From Spirochaetota bacterium (lineage in GTDB: Bacteria > Spirochaetota > Spirochaetia > SZUA-6): a stretch of 63,165 nucleotides of DNA. This document shows positions 35,924 to 45,636 of this stretch, in pieces. Within the stretch, counting starts at the first letter, position 1; each line of letters begins with the position of its first letter. The notes under the pieces are model-generated. The model searched no databases, was not told the origin of the DNA, and was given only the letters and a program-made list of their open reading frames with translations. The position numbers were made by a program, and so were the translations under genes. The stretch lies in contig JAADHF010000083.1 of assembly GCA_013151965.1 (NCBI GenBank), positions 1-63,165 of the forward strand, written 5' to 3'.

Positions 35924-37120
35924 ATGATACTTACATTCGGCACAATTCACGACGGTACCCGTTACAGGATAAAAGACAGGGAAAAAGCTATAATTTTTCA
36001 GGACATCTGCGCAAACGGAACTGCTACAAGAAAGAGTATTGCGGAAAAGTACAATTTTAGACCGACATCCGTATCCCTTGCCGTGCAGGAGATGCTGGAT
36101 GACAACCTGACGGAAGAAGGAAAAATAAAAAAACCCGGTAAACCGGGCAGACCGGAGCTTATTCTAAAACCGAACTATAATCTGCTGACGGCAATTTCCA
36201 TTTACACAGAGGGCAGAGAGCTAAAGGGAGCATTAATTAATTTAGGAGAGCAGATAATAACGGAACGCTCGGTATTTGTCCGCGGAGATACGGACAACAA
36301 CCGGTTTAAAGAACAGATAATAGATCTCATGGATTCCCTGTCAGCATCGGTGCCGGCAAACAGTACTCTGATAGGAGCTGTCATATCACTCGTCGGAACA
36401 GTAAATCCAGCGGGAAAGTTATGGATTTCCAGTGCAAGATGGAATAAAATAGAGAACCTTGATTTTAATATCATACAGGCGAGCCGGAATCTTCCGATTT
36501 TCATCAGGCGAAGTCTCGATGCAGAACTTGAATACCAGATAATCAAGAACAAAGAACTGGCATTAAAAAATATTATTTTATTCCACTGGGGTTTTGGAAT
36601 AGGGGCGGCTTATTCATGCTGCGGGAGAATACTGGATTCGACCATCGGAAGATTCGGTGAAATAGGTCATACACAGGCCGGAAGTGCCAGGAAAAAGAAA
36701 TGCTTATGCGGGTCCTACGGGTGCCTGGAAACAGAGTCGGCTATCTGGGCTCTTCTCCCCCGGCTGGAACAGCAGCATCCGGAAGCCGCAGAAGATGAGA
36801 GAATGTTTATCGGTCTTTTAAACAGGCCGGATATTATAAATTCGGAAATAATAGAAAATGCTACACACTTTACCGGAATAGGGCTGACAAATTTATATAA
36901 GATTCTCTATCCTGATATTATTATCTTTATAGGCCCCTTTACAGAGAACAAAAAGATATTTTCCAATCTTATCCGTTATTTCGAAGGTGAACTGCCGGAT
37001 TACGCACGCAGAGCTGTCAGCTACAGGGTAGTTACAGACGGCTTCAGAGGCGCAATTACAGGCAATGTATACCGCCTTTTCAGAAAGAATCTGCAGAAAC
37101 TCCTTAAAGCCCGGTACTAA
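35924..37120 (+). CDS. ROK family transcriptional regulator (NagC/XylR-like)
   Basis: 398 residues. N-terminal winged helix (GTATRKSIAEKYNFRPTSVSLAVQEML) and a ROK sugar-kinase-like body with GEIGH and the zinc motif KCLCGSYGCLE. ROK regulators of this build respond to sugars or sugar phosphates. It directly follows the aminotransferase, suggesting that amino-sugar or related amine use is regulated by it. The ATG at 35924 has AAAGG abutting it, so the true start may differ slightly. Confidence 0.85.
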   Translation: MILTFGTIHDGTRYRIKDREKAIIFQDICANGTATRKSIAEKYNFRPTSVSLAVQEMLDDNLTEEGKIKKPGKPGRPELILKPNYNLLTAISIYTEGRELKGALINLGEQIITERSVFVRGDTDNNRFKEQIIDLMDSLSASVPANSTLIGAVISLVGTVNPAGKLWISSARWNKIENLDFNIIQASRNLPIFIRRSLDAELEYQIIKNKELALKNIILFHWGFGIGAAYSCCGRILDSTIGRFGEIGHTQAGSARKKKCLCGSYGCLETESAIWALLPRLEQQHPEAAEDERMFIGLLNRPDIINSEIIENATHFTGIGLTNLYKILYPDIIIFIGPFTENKKIFSNLIRYFEGELPDYARRAVSYRVVTDGFRGAITGNVYRLFRKNLQKLLKARY

Positions 37121-37296
37121 AACCAGATGTTATTTATCCTGCAATCCTCTCATGTACTGCCGAAGCCGGGAATAACCGTATATTTTTTAGAATTTACCGG
37201 TAAATATTGGCCTGCATATATCTTGACATATCATAATATTTATAGACAAATTAATATATACGGATTTAAAGAAAAGGCAATCAAGGAGTTCTCCAA

Positions 37297-38583
37297 ATGA
37301 CAGAGTTGGAACGTAATGATAAAGAAATTTATAATGTTATTCAACATGAATATACCAGGCAGATAGAAAAGTTAGAACTTATCGCATCGGAGAATTTCGC
37401 TTCCAAAACTGTTTTAGAAGTACAGGGATCTATTTTAACCAACAAATATGCAGAAGGATATCCCGGAAGACGGTACTATGGAGGATGCGAGTTTGTGGAC
37501 ATAGCGGAAAACCTTGCCAGAGAAAGAGCTAAAAAACTCTTTTCATGTGAGTATGCCAATGTACAGCCGCATTCCGGAAGCCAGGCGAATATGGGTGTCC
37601 TGTTTGCCGTTCTTAAGCCGGGAGATACAATCTTAGGCATGGACTTATCCCACGGAGGACATCTTACACACGGCTCACCCGTTTCATTTTCCGGCCAGCT
37701 TTTTAAAGCTGCACATTACGGGGTATCCAGGGATACGGAAACACTCGACTATGATGAAATCTTAAAAACAGCTAAAGAAAGCAGACCTAAAATTATCATC
37801 GCAGGAGCTTCGGCATATTCACGAACCATCGATTTTGAAAAATTCAGTAAAATTGCCGGAGAAGTCGATGCTCTGTTTATGACCGATATGGCTCATATAG
37901 CCGGAATCGTAGCAGCCGGTCTGCATCCCAGCCCGCTGCCCTATGCGGACTTTGTAACAACGACAACACACAAAACCCTGCGGGGACCAAGAGGCGGCAT
38001 GATCCTCATCGGCAGGGACAGGGACAATACACTGGGAATTAAAGCCGCTAAAAGCGGAAGAACAAAGAAATTTTCAGAGATTATTGATTCGGAAATAATG
38101 CCGGGAATTCAGGGCGGACCCTTAATGCATGTGATAGCAGCCAAAGCTGTTGCATTTAAAGAAGCCTTAAAACCGGAATTCCGGGAATACCAGAAGCAGA
38201 TTTTAAAAAACGCAAAGGTCATGGCGGATGTTATACAGAGATCCGGCCTTCGTATCGTTACAGGCGGAACAGACACACATCTGTTTTTAGCTGATCTTAC
38301 CTCACTTTCCATATCCGGCAAAGCGGCGGAAAAAGCACTGGACGAAGCCAATATTACCGTTAATAAAAACACAATCCCATTTGACCCCAAAAGCCCGATG
38401 GTAACCTCTGGAATCAGAATCGGAACACCGGCAGTAACAACCAGGGGAATGAAAGAACGGGAAATGGAAAAAATAGGGCAGTACATAGTGGAAGTTCTTA
38501 AAAATATCGAAAACAGGGCAGTGATATCCAGGATTCGTGAAGAGGTACGGAAGCTCTGTGTGCAGTTTCCGATTTTCCCCTGA
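37297..38583 (+). CDS. glyA: serine hydroxymethyltransferase
   Basis: 428 residues, standard length. Interconverts serine and glycine while loading tetrahydrofolate with a one-carbon unit. The PLP lysine is in [14 protein letters not shown] (about residue 226); [17 protein letters not shown] and [10 protein letters not shown] are folate/PLP loops. AAGGAG precedes ATG 37297 by 9 bases. Monocistronic by spacing. The upstream 176 bases are AT-rich with a possible TTGACA near 37223. Confidence 0.95.
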   Translation: MTELERNDKEIYNVIQHEYTRQIEKLELIASENFASKTVLEVQGSILTNKYAEGYPGRRYYGGCEFVDIAENLARERAKKLFSCEYANVQPHSGSQANMGVLFAVLKPGDTILGMDLSHGGHLTHGSPVSFSGQLFKAAHYGVSRDTETLDYDEILKTAKESRPKIIIAGASAYSRTIDFEKFSKIAGEVDALFMTDMAHIAGIVAAGLHPSPLPYADFVTTTTHKTLRGPRGGMILIGRDRDNTLGIKAAKSGRTKKFSEIIDSEIMPGIQGGPLMHVIAAKAVAFKEALKPEFREYQKQILKNAKVMADVIQRSGLRIVTGGTDTHLFLADLTSLSISGKAAEKALDEANITVNKNTIPFDPKSPMVTSGIRIGTPAVTTRGMKEREMEKIGQYIVEVLKNIENRAVISRIREEVRKLCVQFPIFP

Positions 38584-38654
38584 CCACTTTAATGATAGAA
38601 TCGTGCAGGCCGGCCGTAATACATCTGATTTTTAAAGGATATTGTTTAATTACA

Positions 38655-38683
38655 TTGACAACAGCCCTTCCGATTCATATACT
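38655..38683 (+). promoter_or_regulatory. strong promoter of the double cNMP-domain gene
   Basis: TTGACA at 38655-38660 and TATACT at 38678-38683, spacer 17; transcript start about 38690. Confidence 0.75.
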
Positions 38684-38712
38684 GTCAGTATAATTCTACT
38701 GTAGGGAAAGGG

Positions 38713-39945
38713 ATGTCGAACCCATTACAACTTTCAATAGTTAATTTCAGAAAAGGCTCATATATAATTGTTGAAGGAAAACAGAAAGCCGACAGTTTTT
38801 ATATTATAAGATCAGGCAAAGTACAGATAAGCAAAGAGGTTAAGGTAGTAGAAGAGGAAGGCGGCGACGTACTGGGGCCGGGTGATTTTTTCGGAGTCGT
38901 TTCCACGATGTCATCGCACAGCCATATCGAAACCGCCATGGCCCTGACGGATGTATCCCTGATATCCGTGCACAGGGATCAATACTGGCTCCTTATCGAA
39001 AAAAACAGCCCGGTTGCCATGAAAATTATTCAGGGTTTTTCGCGCAAGATGCGGTACCTCGATGAAGCATTAACCAGGCAGACCTTTAAAAATACGGCAA
39101 GTCCCGAAGCATCACACCTTTTTAAAGTGGCCGAGTACTATGCACGCCAGAATCAATACAACCAGGCATACTATGCATACCACAGATATATACAGTACTG
39201 CCCGCAGGGAGAATTCATAAATCTTGCCAGGGAAAGAATGGCTAAGATACATCCCTACGCAAAGGTCGTTAATATCGACAAAAACAGTGATAATTTTACG
39301 AGAGTCTATCCCAAAAACACAATGATTTTCAGCGAAAACGAACCGGGAAACGAACTTTATATCATACAGAAGGGACGGGTCCGGATAACAAAAATAGTGG
39401 ATAACAACGAAGTTTTGCTTGCCATGCTCAAAACGGGTGATATATTCGGAGAAATGTCATTACTGGAGAATAAACCACGTTCCGCTTCCGCTATTGCATA
39501 TGATGATGTAACCCTGCTTGCAGTAAACAAAGCAAATTTTCAGCTTATGGTTAAAAATCAGCCCCAGCTTATAACAAAACTTACACAGCTTCTCGCCGAT
39601 AGAATATGGTTCATCTATAAACAGCTTGCCAATACCGTAATGCTCGATCCCCTGGGAAGAATGTATGATGCTTTGATGATTCAACTGGAAAAAAATCGTG
39701 TGCCCATAGAACCGTCGTCGGCTTATACCTTTGATTTTAGTCCCAAGGATCTTGTAAATATGGTGGGTTTTCCCAAAGATCAGGGAAATCAGCAGATACG
39801 AAAACTCTTTGAAAACAAGAAATTCAAGCTTATGGACAACCGGATATTCGTTTCCGATGTCGAAGAAATTAAAAAACAGGCTGAATTTTACTGGAAAATG
39901 GAAAAAATAGAGCGGGCACGCCGTCAGAGTTCCATGAAATTGTAG
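38713..39945 (+). CDS. protein with two cyclic-nucleotide-binding domains (spirochaete type)
   Basis: 410 residues: cNMP-binding-like domain ~8-110 (GSYIIVEGKQ to PVAMKIIQGF), a TPR-like helical stretch ~135-170, a second cNMP-binding domain ~190-305 (GNELYIIQKGRVRI, GDIFGEMSLLENKPRSASAIA, the fuller phosphate cassette), and a C-terminal segment that may be a winged helix. The second domain keeps the GE and RSA elements of functional CRP sites; the first is degenerate. The layout is one I associate with treponemes and other spirochaetes. Role unproven; signal-dependent regulation is inferred. Confidence 0.85.
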   Translation: MSNPLQLSIVNFRKGSYIIVEGKQKADSFYIIRSGKVQISKEVKVVEEEGGDVLGPGDFFGVVSTMSSHSHIETAMALTDVSLISVHRDQYWLLIEKNSPVAMKIIQGFSRKMRYLDEALTRQTFKNTASPEASHLFKVAEYYARQNQYNQAYYAYHRYIQYCPQGEFINLARERMAKIHPYAKVVNIDKNSDNFTRVYPKNTMIFSENEPGNELYIIQKGRVRITKIVDNNEVLLAMLKTGDIFGEMSLLENKPRSASAIAYDDVTLLAVNKANFQLMVKNQPQLITKLTQLLADRIWFIYKQLANTVMLDPLGRMYDALMIQLEKNRVPIEPSSAYTFDFSPKDLVNMVGFPKDQGNQQIRKLFENKKFKLMDNRIFVSDVEEIKKQAEFYWKMEKIERARRQSSMKL

Positions 39946-39965
39946 CTGTTTATCCTTAAAAGTAA

Positions 39966-40193
39966 AAAGATAAGCTACCTCGTCAATGGAATACTGCACC
40001 TTCAATTGATGCAAGCAGGAGTTTTTCTGAAAATAACTTTTTTAGAAACAATGAGTATTTGGGCTTATGCGTTCCTTCGGTAGTCATCCCCGAAGAAAAC
40101 AATTTGATTCTAAACCCGCTACACCCTAAGTTTTTAGAAATATTGAAAACAGTCAAAGAGATTGGTAAATACAATGCCCCTAAAAGAGAGTAA
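39966..40193 (+). pseudogene. C-terminal remnant of a RES-domain (toxin-type) gene
   Basis: An open 75-codon frame with no start codon, bounded upstream by a stop. Its reading (LPRQWNTAPS, then LGLCVPSVVIPEENNLILNP, then LHPKF) matches the last part of RES domains, the NAD-degrading toxins of RES-Xre toxin-antitoxin modules; the VPS serine and NPLHP are family-typical. The N-terminal half and any antitoxin are absent. The rest up to 40394 contains no identifiable gene, only a short direct repeat (ACTGGTTGAT at 40324 and 40336). Identification is by eye. Confidence 0.65.
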
Positions 40194-40394
40194 TAGCAGA
40201 ATATATTCTCTATGAAACATTTTATATCTTACAAGTATCGAAGCGGATCTCCTGCAAGCACCTGTGCCCCACTATTAAAGATCCCGGAAACGTCGATCTC
40301 GATGATAATCCTGTTAATTAGGGACTGGTTGATCAACTGGTTGATTAGCGTCAATTTCTAAACCATTAACTGTATCGATCGATTCTTTTATTTA

Positions 40395-40423
40395 TTGACA
40401 TGGGTTCTTTTACGGATTAAAAT
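40395..40423 (+). promoter_or_regulatory. promoter of the beta-barrel/S41 operon
   Basis: TTGACA at 40395-40400 and TAAAAT at 40418-40423, spacer 17; AAGGA precedes ATG 40461. Confidence 0.65.
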
Positions 40424-40460
40424 CGGTTAACCTGATACGAATAAATAAGGACTATATGAT

Positions 40461-41006
40461 ATGAAGTTTATTATAATATATATCTGTGCTCTTCTGGTAT
40501 TCTTTTCAGCTGTATTTTCTGTGGATGCAGGAGATTTAGAACTCGGCTTTTCATTACAAAGTCAGGCCGGCTTATCGCCGCTTCTGGTTATCAATGAAAA
40601 TAGCGTTGGGTTTCGGTTGAAATACCGGATTTCAGAGCTATTGAGCCTAAACAGCACCACGAGTATCGGACATTCATACCTGTATATCGCATACCAAAGC
40701 CGCAACTGGTTTCATTTTTCCGAAGAAATCAGCGCCGGTTTTCCATTGTTGCTTGGAAAATTAAAGCGGGCTTCTCATTATCTGTCAATCGCTCCGGGGA
40801 TTTATATCAGTTATTCGCCGTTTTCATATTTTCTGTACGGTCCGGGTCTTAATATTACATATTCTATCCGTAATTTCCAATACCATATAATTATAGAACC
40901 GTTGAGTATATTTATAAGACCGCTTCTGCGCGACACCTCTTTGTCATTTAAATGGCATTTTCAGGCAGGAATCAGGTTTTCTCTCCTGTGGATGGTGTCA
41001 AAATGA
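40461..41006 (+). CDS. exported beta-strand-rich protein, probable outer membrane barrel
   Basis: 181 residues: Sec signal peptide (about 1-23, ending SVDAG), then alternating hydrophobic/polar strands rich in Tyr, Phe and Ser, ending with an aromatic residue near the C-terminus (FSLLWMVSK). This is the look of a small outer-membrane beta-barrel. The stop overlaps the ATG of the S41 protease in an ATGA junction, so the pair is made together. No family recognised. Confidence 0.65.
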   Translation: MKFIIIYICALLVFFSAVFSVDAGDLELGFSLQSQAGLSPLLVINENSVGFRLKYRISELLSLNSTTSIGHSYLYIAYQSRNWFHFSEEISAGFPLLLGKLKRASHYLSIAPGIYISYSPFSYFLYGPGLNITYSIRNFQYHIIIEPLSIFIRPLLRDTSLSFKWHFQAGIRFSLLWMVSK

Positions 41007-42535
41007 GAAAGCTTTTCGGAGCCTGTTTAATTGTGTTTGCTCTCTCTGCATGTAGTTTCTTAACTGATTTTTATAATGATACCAGTTTGTATCAGATTCC
41101 TGATCTAACTGTTAACCAGATGCTTCAGGATTATGATTACCTTACCGATGTGGTTCTCGATGCTTCTCCGCATATCGCCGTAGCAAAAGCACTCTATGGT
41201 ATAGATGCAGCCGGGAGATTTGCCCAATACCGGCAGGAAATTAATGAGAATACCAGCACCCTCGATTTTTTTGGTCTTGTTTCAAAAGTCCTTGGAAGCA
41301 TACACGGGGACCACCTGTGGATACTGGAGTCGGCGCCGGTAATCCCGCCGGATTCAAGTGTGGACAGCGTTTTAATGACAAATATGTTGAGTTTCGCTCA
41401 TTGGAACCAGCTGTATCCTCCCGATAAGGACGGAAATGTCTATATCGGAGGGCTCTATGGTGAATATCTGGAAGGGAAGTATTTTACGATCAAGGATTAT
41501 GTTATGTTCGGAGGATTTATTCCCAGAGGATCGGAGGTATATGAAATTGACAATGTTGAAATTAATACATTCATCAATAAATATCTTGATTATGCAGCAA
41601 TGGTCTGGGACAAAGACCGGAAACAATTTGTACTTTCCCACTTTTTCTATAATGTCTTTGCACAAATGCCGGATACTCACTCCTTTGCAATCCGTTTTCC
41701 CGATGGTACGGAGCACACATTAGTGCGTGAAAACTCCAGAATAAGCCAGAAAGAGCTGGATGCCCAAAACGCTATAAACAGAAATGTTATATTCGGCAAA
41801 AATCCGGCTTACTTTTCAGCGGAAAAAGTTTTATATATCAAGCTCCGGTTAATGAATGAAGCTGCTGCTCACGATATTATCTCGAAACTACGGACTCTTA
41901 CTGAGGGAAAGGACATAGAGAAGGTAATTATTGATATCAGGAACAATCCCGGCGGGAGCGACAATGCATGGATGGCTTTAATCCAGTATATTACCGGCCA
42001 GCCTCTGGAGATTAACTTTACCTATGGAATTAAAGACTCCCTCTACCTGAGAAACAAAGTCCCAGCTTCCTTATTTAACGGTGAGCTTAAGTCATTTTCG
42101 TTTTTAAATGGGCAAACCTATATTGTGAATCAGTCCTCGACACTTAATGCCGCGCCATCAGACAATCTCGGCTTCAGCGGCCCCGTGTTCCTGTTGGTCG
42201 ATAATATTTATTCTTCCGCCGGCAGCTTTGCCGAATACGGTAAACATAAGGATAATATTATAGTAACAGGGAGGCCTTCGGGCTATCTGCTAGGTTTTGG
42301 AATTGATCCTGTCATGTTCACGCTGCCTAACTCAAAAATCAATTTTTCCGTGGAACCGGTTATTGACCTGTCTAATACAAACAGCGCTCTGGATGTTATG
42401 CATGACAGCGTGGAGGTCCCTGTTAAAATGACAAGTGAAGAACTTGTTGACATGTATTCATACGAGGGTGATCTTTTAAGCGAAGATTACCTCTTTAACC
42501 ATGATGAATTCGTAAAGACAGCAATGGAACAGTAA
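41003..42535 (+). CDS. S41-family (tail-specific protease-like) lipoprotein
   Basis: About 510 residues starting at ATG 41003, giving a lipoprotein signal (MRKLFGACLIVFALSAC). The C-terminal half is an S41 peptidase domain: VLYIKLRLMNEAAAHD, VIIDIRNNPGGSDNA, and the nucleophile region LVDNIYSSAGSFAEYGK. No PDZ domain is obvious. Predicted to be anchored facing the periplasm. Forms an ATGA-coupled pair with the beta-barrel gene. Catalytic lysine placement is not certain, so activity is not assured. Confidence 0.78.
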   Translation: MRKLFGACLIVFALSACSFLTDFYNDTSLYQIPDLTVNQMLQDYDYLTDVVLDASPHIAVAKALYGIDAAGRFAQYRQEINENTSTLDFFGLVSKVLGSIHGDHLWILESAPVIPPDSSVDSVLMTNMLSFAHWNQLYPPDKDGNVYIGGLYGEYLEGKYFTIKDYVMFGGFIPRGSEVYEIDNVEINTFINKYLDYAAMVWDKDRKQFVLSHFFYNVFAQMPDTHSFAIRFPDGTEHTLVRENSRISQKELDAQNAINRNVIFGKNPAYFSAEKVLYIKLRLMNEAAAHDIISKLRTLTEGKDIEKVIIDIRNNPGGSDNAWMALIQYITGQPLEINFTYGIKDSLYLRNKVPASLFNGELKSFSFLNGQTYIVNQSSTLNAAPSDNLGFSGPVFLLVDNIYSSAGSFAEYGKHKDNIIVTGRPSGYLLGFGIDPVMFTLPNSKINFSVEPVIDLSNTNSALDVMHDSVEVPVKMTSEELVDMYSYEGDLLSEDYLFNHDEFVKTAMEQ

Positions 42536-42736
42536 AAAGGCAGCCGGGTACTTTGGGCATGTTATCAATACAGGCAGAGGGTATTAAATATCCTATTGCC
42601 TTAGATCTGTAGTAATGATGTAAAGTTCATGAGCCTCTACCTTTTAATTGTTTCTGTAATATTTCCAGATATGGAATTCGCAGGAGTATTCCAAACACAA
42701 GATAAATCAGCTCCGAGCCAAACATGATAAACAAAT

Positions 42737-42994
42737 CTATTTCCTCATGGGTATAGTATGTGATTCACCATACTTACTTTCCCTTTCAAGTTCTTCGAAA
42801 TAAAGGATGTATGCATGCTTTAACAGAAAGAAGAAATTCTCTTTTGAATGACCCGCCAGAAAATGCTGAAAGAAATCATAGGCAAACTCCATCTGGAGGT
42901 TTAGTGCAAAATTGCTCTTGAAATCTTCCAGATTCCCGTAGAGGTTTTTAAGGGATTCTTTAAACATATCCAATATTTCATTATTATCTTTCAC
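42737..42994 (-). CDS. small helical protein of unknown function
   Basis: 85 residues, helical and aromatic-rich (FAYDFFQHFLAGHSKENFFFLLKHAYILYFEELERE). GTG start at 42994 with a weak purine-rich stretch upstream. No domain recognised. Downstream at 42627-42725 is a further minus-strand frame of 32 codons with a hydrophobic helix (MFGSELIYLVFGILL) that has no ribosome-binding site and may not be translated. Not obviously linked to either neighbour. Confidence 0.45.
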   Translation of the reverse strand: MKDNNEILDMFKESLKNLYGNLEDFKSNFALNLQMEFAYDFFQHFLAGHSKENFFFLLKHAYILYFEELERESKYGESHTIPMRK

Positions 42995-43175
42995 GATCTC
43001 TCTGAACTTTTGAAGTTGTTGTTTATTGTAGAAGTAAAAGGACTATGACTATTTTGCTTTTGACTATTATAGTACAACTGTTATACTTGAATTATGCGAA
43101 TTAGATTTGATAAATCGATATTTAACTAATAGGGAACAATTTCAAGAATTACCTATTATCTTATAAAATCCCTTT

Positions 43176-43198
43176 ATAATCTTATATTATAAGATTAT
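43176..43198. repeat. 23-base perfect palindrome
   Basis: Arms ATAATCTTATA and TATAAGATTAT around a single T. A related half-site (TTATCTTATAA) lies at 43156-43166. Could be an operator or a weak hairpin; no T-run follows. Confidence 0.6.
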
Positions 43199-43244
43199 AT
43201 TTCGGATGTGAAACGGATTGAATGAAAACTAAAGGCTCTCAAAC

Positions 43245-43280
43245 AAAAAAACCCGGTGTAATGTTACACCGGGCTTTTTA
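43245..43280. terminator. bidirectional terminator of the repeat-rich lipoprotein gene
   Basis: Stem CCCGGTGTAA/TTACACCGGG with A7 on one side and CTTTTT on the other; acts as terminator for the minus-strand gene at 43321 and could act in plus orientation too. Confidence 0.85.
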
Positions 43281-43320
43281 ACTAAAATTCCAGGGATTGA
43301 ATTCGGCGGTTAACCGAATC

Positions 43321-44502
43321 TTACGGATTAACCGTTACAGACCCCTTCGATGAATCCGCATAAATCACAGTCCAGCTTCCGTCTGCATTAAAAGTAACAG
43401 TTGCTATCAGATTCGAATCCTGATCATATATTGCGACATTACCTGCGTTAAATTTAATATTATAAACAAAACCGTTTCTATTTACGGTAAATCCTTCATC
43501 CGATTCCTGAATAGTCATGGTAACCTGTTTTCCGTTATCAAATGTTTTTGTAACAACCACCTCATCTCCGAGAAATTTGTACTGAAACGAGACATTTTTT
43601 GTTGCAACAAGGTTGCCGTCCGCATCGTATATTTCCTTTACAACAGAGAGATCGCCCGTACTCTTATCACGTGTTTCCGTTACCTTCACCTTTAAAATAC
43701 CATCCGCATTATAGTACTCCGTTATCCGCGGATTTTTCTTCTGAACAATAACAGCATAACTTCCGTCATCACGCACTATTTTCGTATAAACCTGTCCGTC
43801 GGCACCTGTAAACTCCTCATAGGTAAATTTGTGGACAACCAGATTTCCGCTTGATGTGACCTTTATTCTGTACTTCGTTTTGGTCCAGAGCCCGTTTTCA
43901 TCGATAACAGTATCTACCTTTACAATAGCTCCGTCTCTGCCTATCCTGTGGGTTTCCTTTACTATTTCAGCTAGGCTGACCTGTGTTCCGCTCTTTCTCC
44001 ATGTTATACTCATGGTTCCTTCCGATACCTTGACGCCGTTTATAAAAGACGTTATTTGAATTCCATCCTGAACGTACAAATCTCCATTCCAGGCTGCCCA
44101 GTCCGCTTTCGGTTTCTTAGGACGTATTATCTTGTCTGTCCTCTCTGCACCGCTCCAGATATCATAGGTACGTGTTACAGTTAAAGAATCGTCCTCTGTA
44201 GTTGCAGTATCTTTATCATCCGTCACTTCTACAATTGTAACAACTGTTCCGTCGTCCCTTGTAATCTGCCGTGTTGTTTCGTTAAGGCTCTTACTGATCA
44301 CAATCCCCTTGCCCTGTAAATCGCTCGCATCTAATTTGGAAGACGAAGCCACCGCGGAATCGTTCCTGTAATCCGTGATGCTGGATGCAAGCGTTGCGAG
44401 ATTCTGTGCAGAGTTTGCATTGCCGAAGGGCATAAACTGACACCCTGTAAATATCAGCATTAACAGTGAACCTGCAGCTAAAAGTAATCCTGCTCTTCTC
44501 AT
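43321..44502 (-). CDS. repeat-rich lipoprotein of unknown function
   Basis: 393 residues from ATG 44502, which has AAGGAG 7 bases upstream. Lipoprotein signal ending LMLIFTGC. The body is made of loosely repeated beta-hairpin units (DGTVVTIVEVTDDKD, DGSYAVIVQKK, ADGILKVKVTETRD, DADGNLVATKN, NADGSWTVIY), resembling YD/RHS-like or other Asp-Gly repeat strands. Threonine, valine and charged residues dominate. Expected on the outer surface or periplasm. A strong terminator follows. Not recognised beyond that. Confidence 0.7.
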   Translation of the reverse strand: MRRAGLLLAAGSLLMLIFTGCQFMPFGNANSAQNLATLASSITDYRNDSAVASSSKLDASDLQGKGIVISKSLNETTRQITRDDGTVVTIVEVTDDKDTATTEDDSLTVTRTYDIWSGAERTDKIIRPKKPKADWAAWNGDLYVQDGIQITSFINGVKVSEGTMSITWRKSGTQVSLAEIVKETHRIGRDGAIVKVDTVIDENGLWTKTKYRIKVTSSGNLVVHKFTYEEFTGADGQVYTKIVRDDGSYAVIVQKKNPRITEYYNADGILKVKVTETRDKSTGDLSVVKEIYDADGNLVATKNVSFQYKFLGDEVVVTKTFDNGKQVTMTIQESDEGFTVNRNGFVYNIKFNAGNVAIYDQDSNLIATVTFNADGSWTVIYADSSKGSVTVNP

Positions 44503-44647
44503 AATATCTCTCCTTAAATAGATTTTCATACTATTAGTCGCAAAAACAACCATTATGGTTTCACATTAATTTAATTTATGCATATAATCCGGTTTCAACC
44601 ACGGATGGGAGTGAAAGTCGGCGGAAGGGTCTACAGACAATTGATAC

Positions 44648-45496
44648 TCACAAATCTATTTCGAGTCCGTCATAACTCATTTCTATGAAATATTTCGAAA
44701 GACTTTCGGAAAGTTCTTTAAAGGTCATATTCTTGTGGCTTATATGACTTACAAACATTTTTTCCGGTTTTAATTCCTCTTTTATCTTTATTACACCGTC
44801 AACATCAAAGTGACCACTGTCCATCGTTGTATGCGAATATGTACAGTCAAGAACAAGACAGCCTATAGGTTCTTTTTTTAATAAAGACATTGTTTTATCC
44901 GGAAGATTCATCGAGGCATCGAGAAGATATGCAAAATTATTTCCGCCGGGATTTTTTATGAGGAACCCGAAAGACTCTTCCTCTGCATTTCCTCCTGCCT
45001 TGGCTTTTAAGTGGCCTGTTTCCAGCGGAATAATTTCTATTCCCGAAATTATAAATTTTTCGTATGCTTTTATGAATTTTATTCTGTAATAATCCGTCTG
45101 TTCAGGAAACAGATCATAATTCCTGCCGGAGAGTAATTTTTTAGATACTGCCTTATATGTAGAATTGGGTATAAAGAGGTTTACAGGCTCTTCCACCGTA
45201 AATCCCTTTTTTTCACTGCCGTGAAAAAGGTAGCGTAATCCCAGAGTATGATCTCCGTGTTTGTGCGTAACAAGAACACTGCTTATACGGTCATCGGCGA
45301 TATTGTATCGACGCAGCATCATCATTATCTGAGGAGGCATATCGATTAAGATTATTTCACCTGTCGGCAGTTTAACCGATGCGGCGGAATTCTGCCTGTT
45401 TACTCCTCTTTTACGGGCATCCCTGCATACAGGACAGGCACAGCGAAAAGCAGGAATACAATGATCGGCGCCGGTACCAAGTAAAGTAACTTTCAT
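44648..45496 (-). CDS. metallo-beta-lactamase fold hydrolase (PhnP-like)
   Basis: 282 residues from ATG 45496. The metal motif THKHGDHTLG, an N-terminal LLGTGADHCIPAFRCACPVCRDAR with paired cysteines, and the final histidine in VSHISHKNM match the PhnP/RNase Z-related phosphodiesterase branch of the fold. The frame extends to a GTG at 45568, but the domain starts at MKVTLLGTG. Likely cleaves a cyclic or linear phosphodiester. No phosphonate genes are near. Confidence 0.82.
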   Translation of the reverse strand: MKVTLLGTGADHCIPAFRCACPVCRDARKRGVNRQNSAASVKLPTGEIILIDMPPQIMMMLRRYNIADDRISSVLVTHKHGDHTLGLRYLFHGSEKKGFTVEEPVNLFIPNSTYKAVSKKLLSGRNYDLFPEQTDYYRIKFIKAYEKFIISGIEIIPLETGHLKAKAGGNAEEESFGFLIKNPGGNNFAYLLDASMNLPDKTMSLLKKEPIGCLVLDCTYSHTTMDSGHFDVDGVIKIKEELKPEKMFVSHISHKNMTFKELSESLSKYFIEMSYDGLEIDL

Positions 45497-45636
45497 GCCG
45501 TCATATATATGCTCAAGATGATAATCTGTCAAGCATACAGGATGATAGACTTGCAACCAGCTATTCACCTGTTTTATACTGATAAAATCAGATTCGATAA
45601 AAAATCCTCTGATGCAGAGTACAGGGAGGACTTACA

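Larger units (their letters stand above)
42995..43320. other. AT-rich intergenic region
   Basis: No gene seen. It holds a possible minus-strand -10 (TATAAT near 43062) for the small gene at 42737, the 23-base palindrome at 43176-43198, and the bidirectional terminator at 43245-43280. Confidence 0.6.

Noticed and set aside
37121-37296. A possible glycine riboswitch before glyA
   Set aside because: No recognisable conserved glycine aptamer core; only AT-rich DNA and a possible -35.
40324-40345. Short direct repeat as a possible attachment site or CRISPR unit
   Set aside because: Only two adjacent copies of 10 bases and no further repeats or integrase nearby.
42627-42725. 32-codon hydrophobic peptide ORF
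   Set aside because: No ribosome-binding site or homology cue; mentioned only with the adjacent gene.
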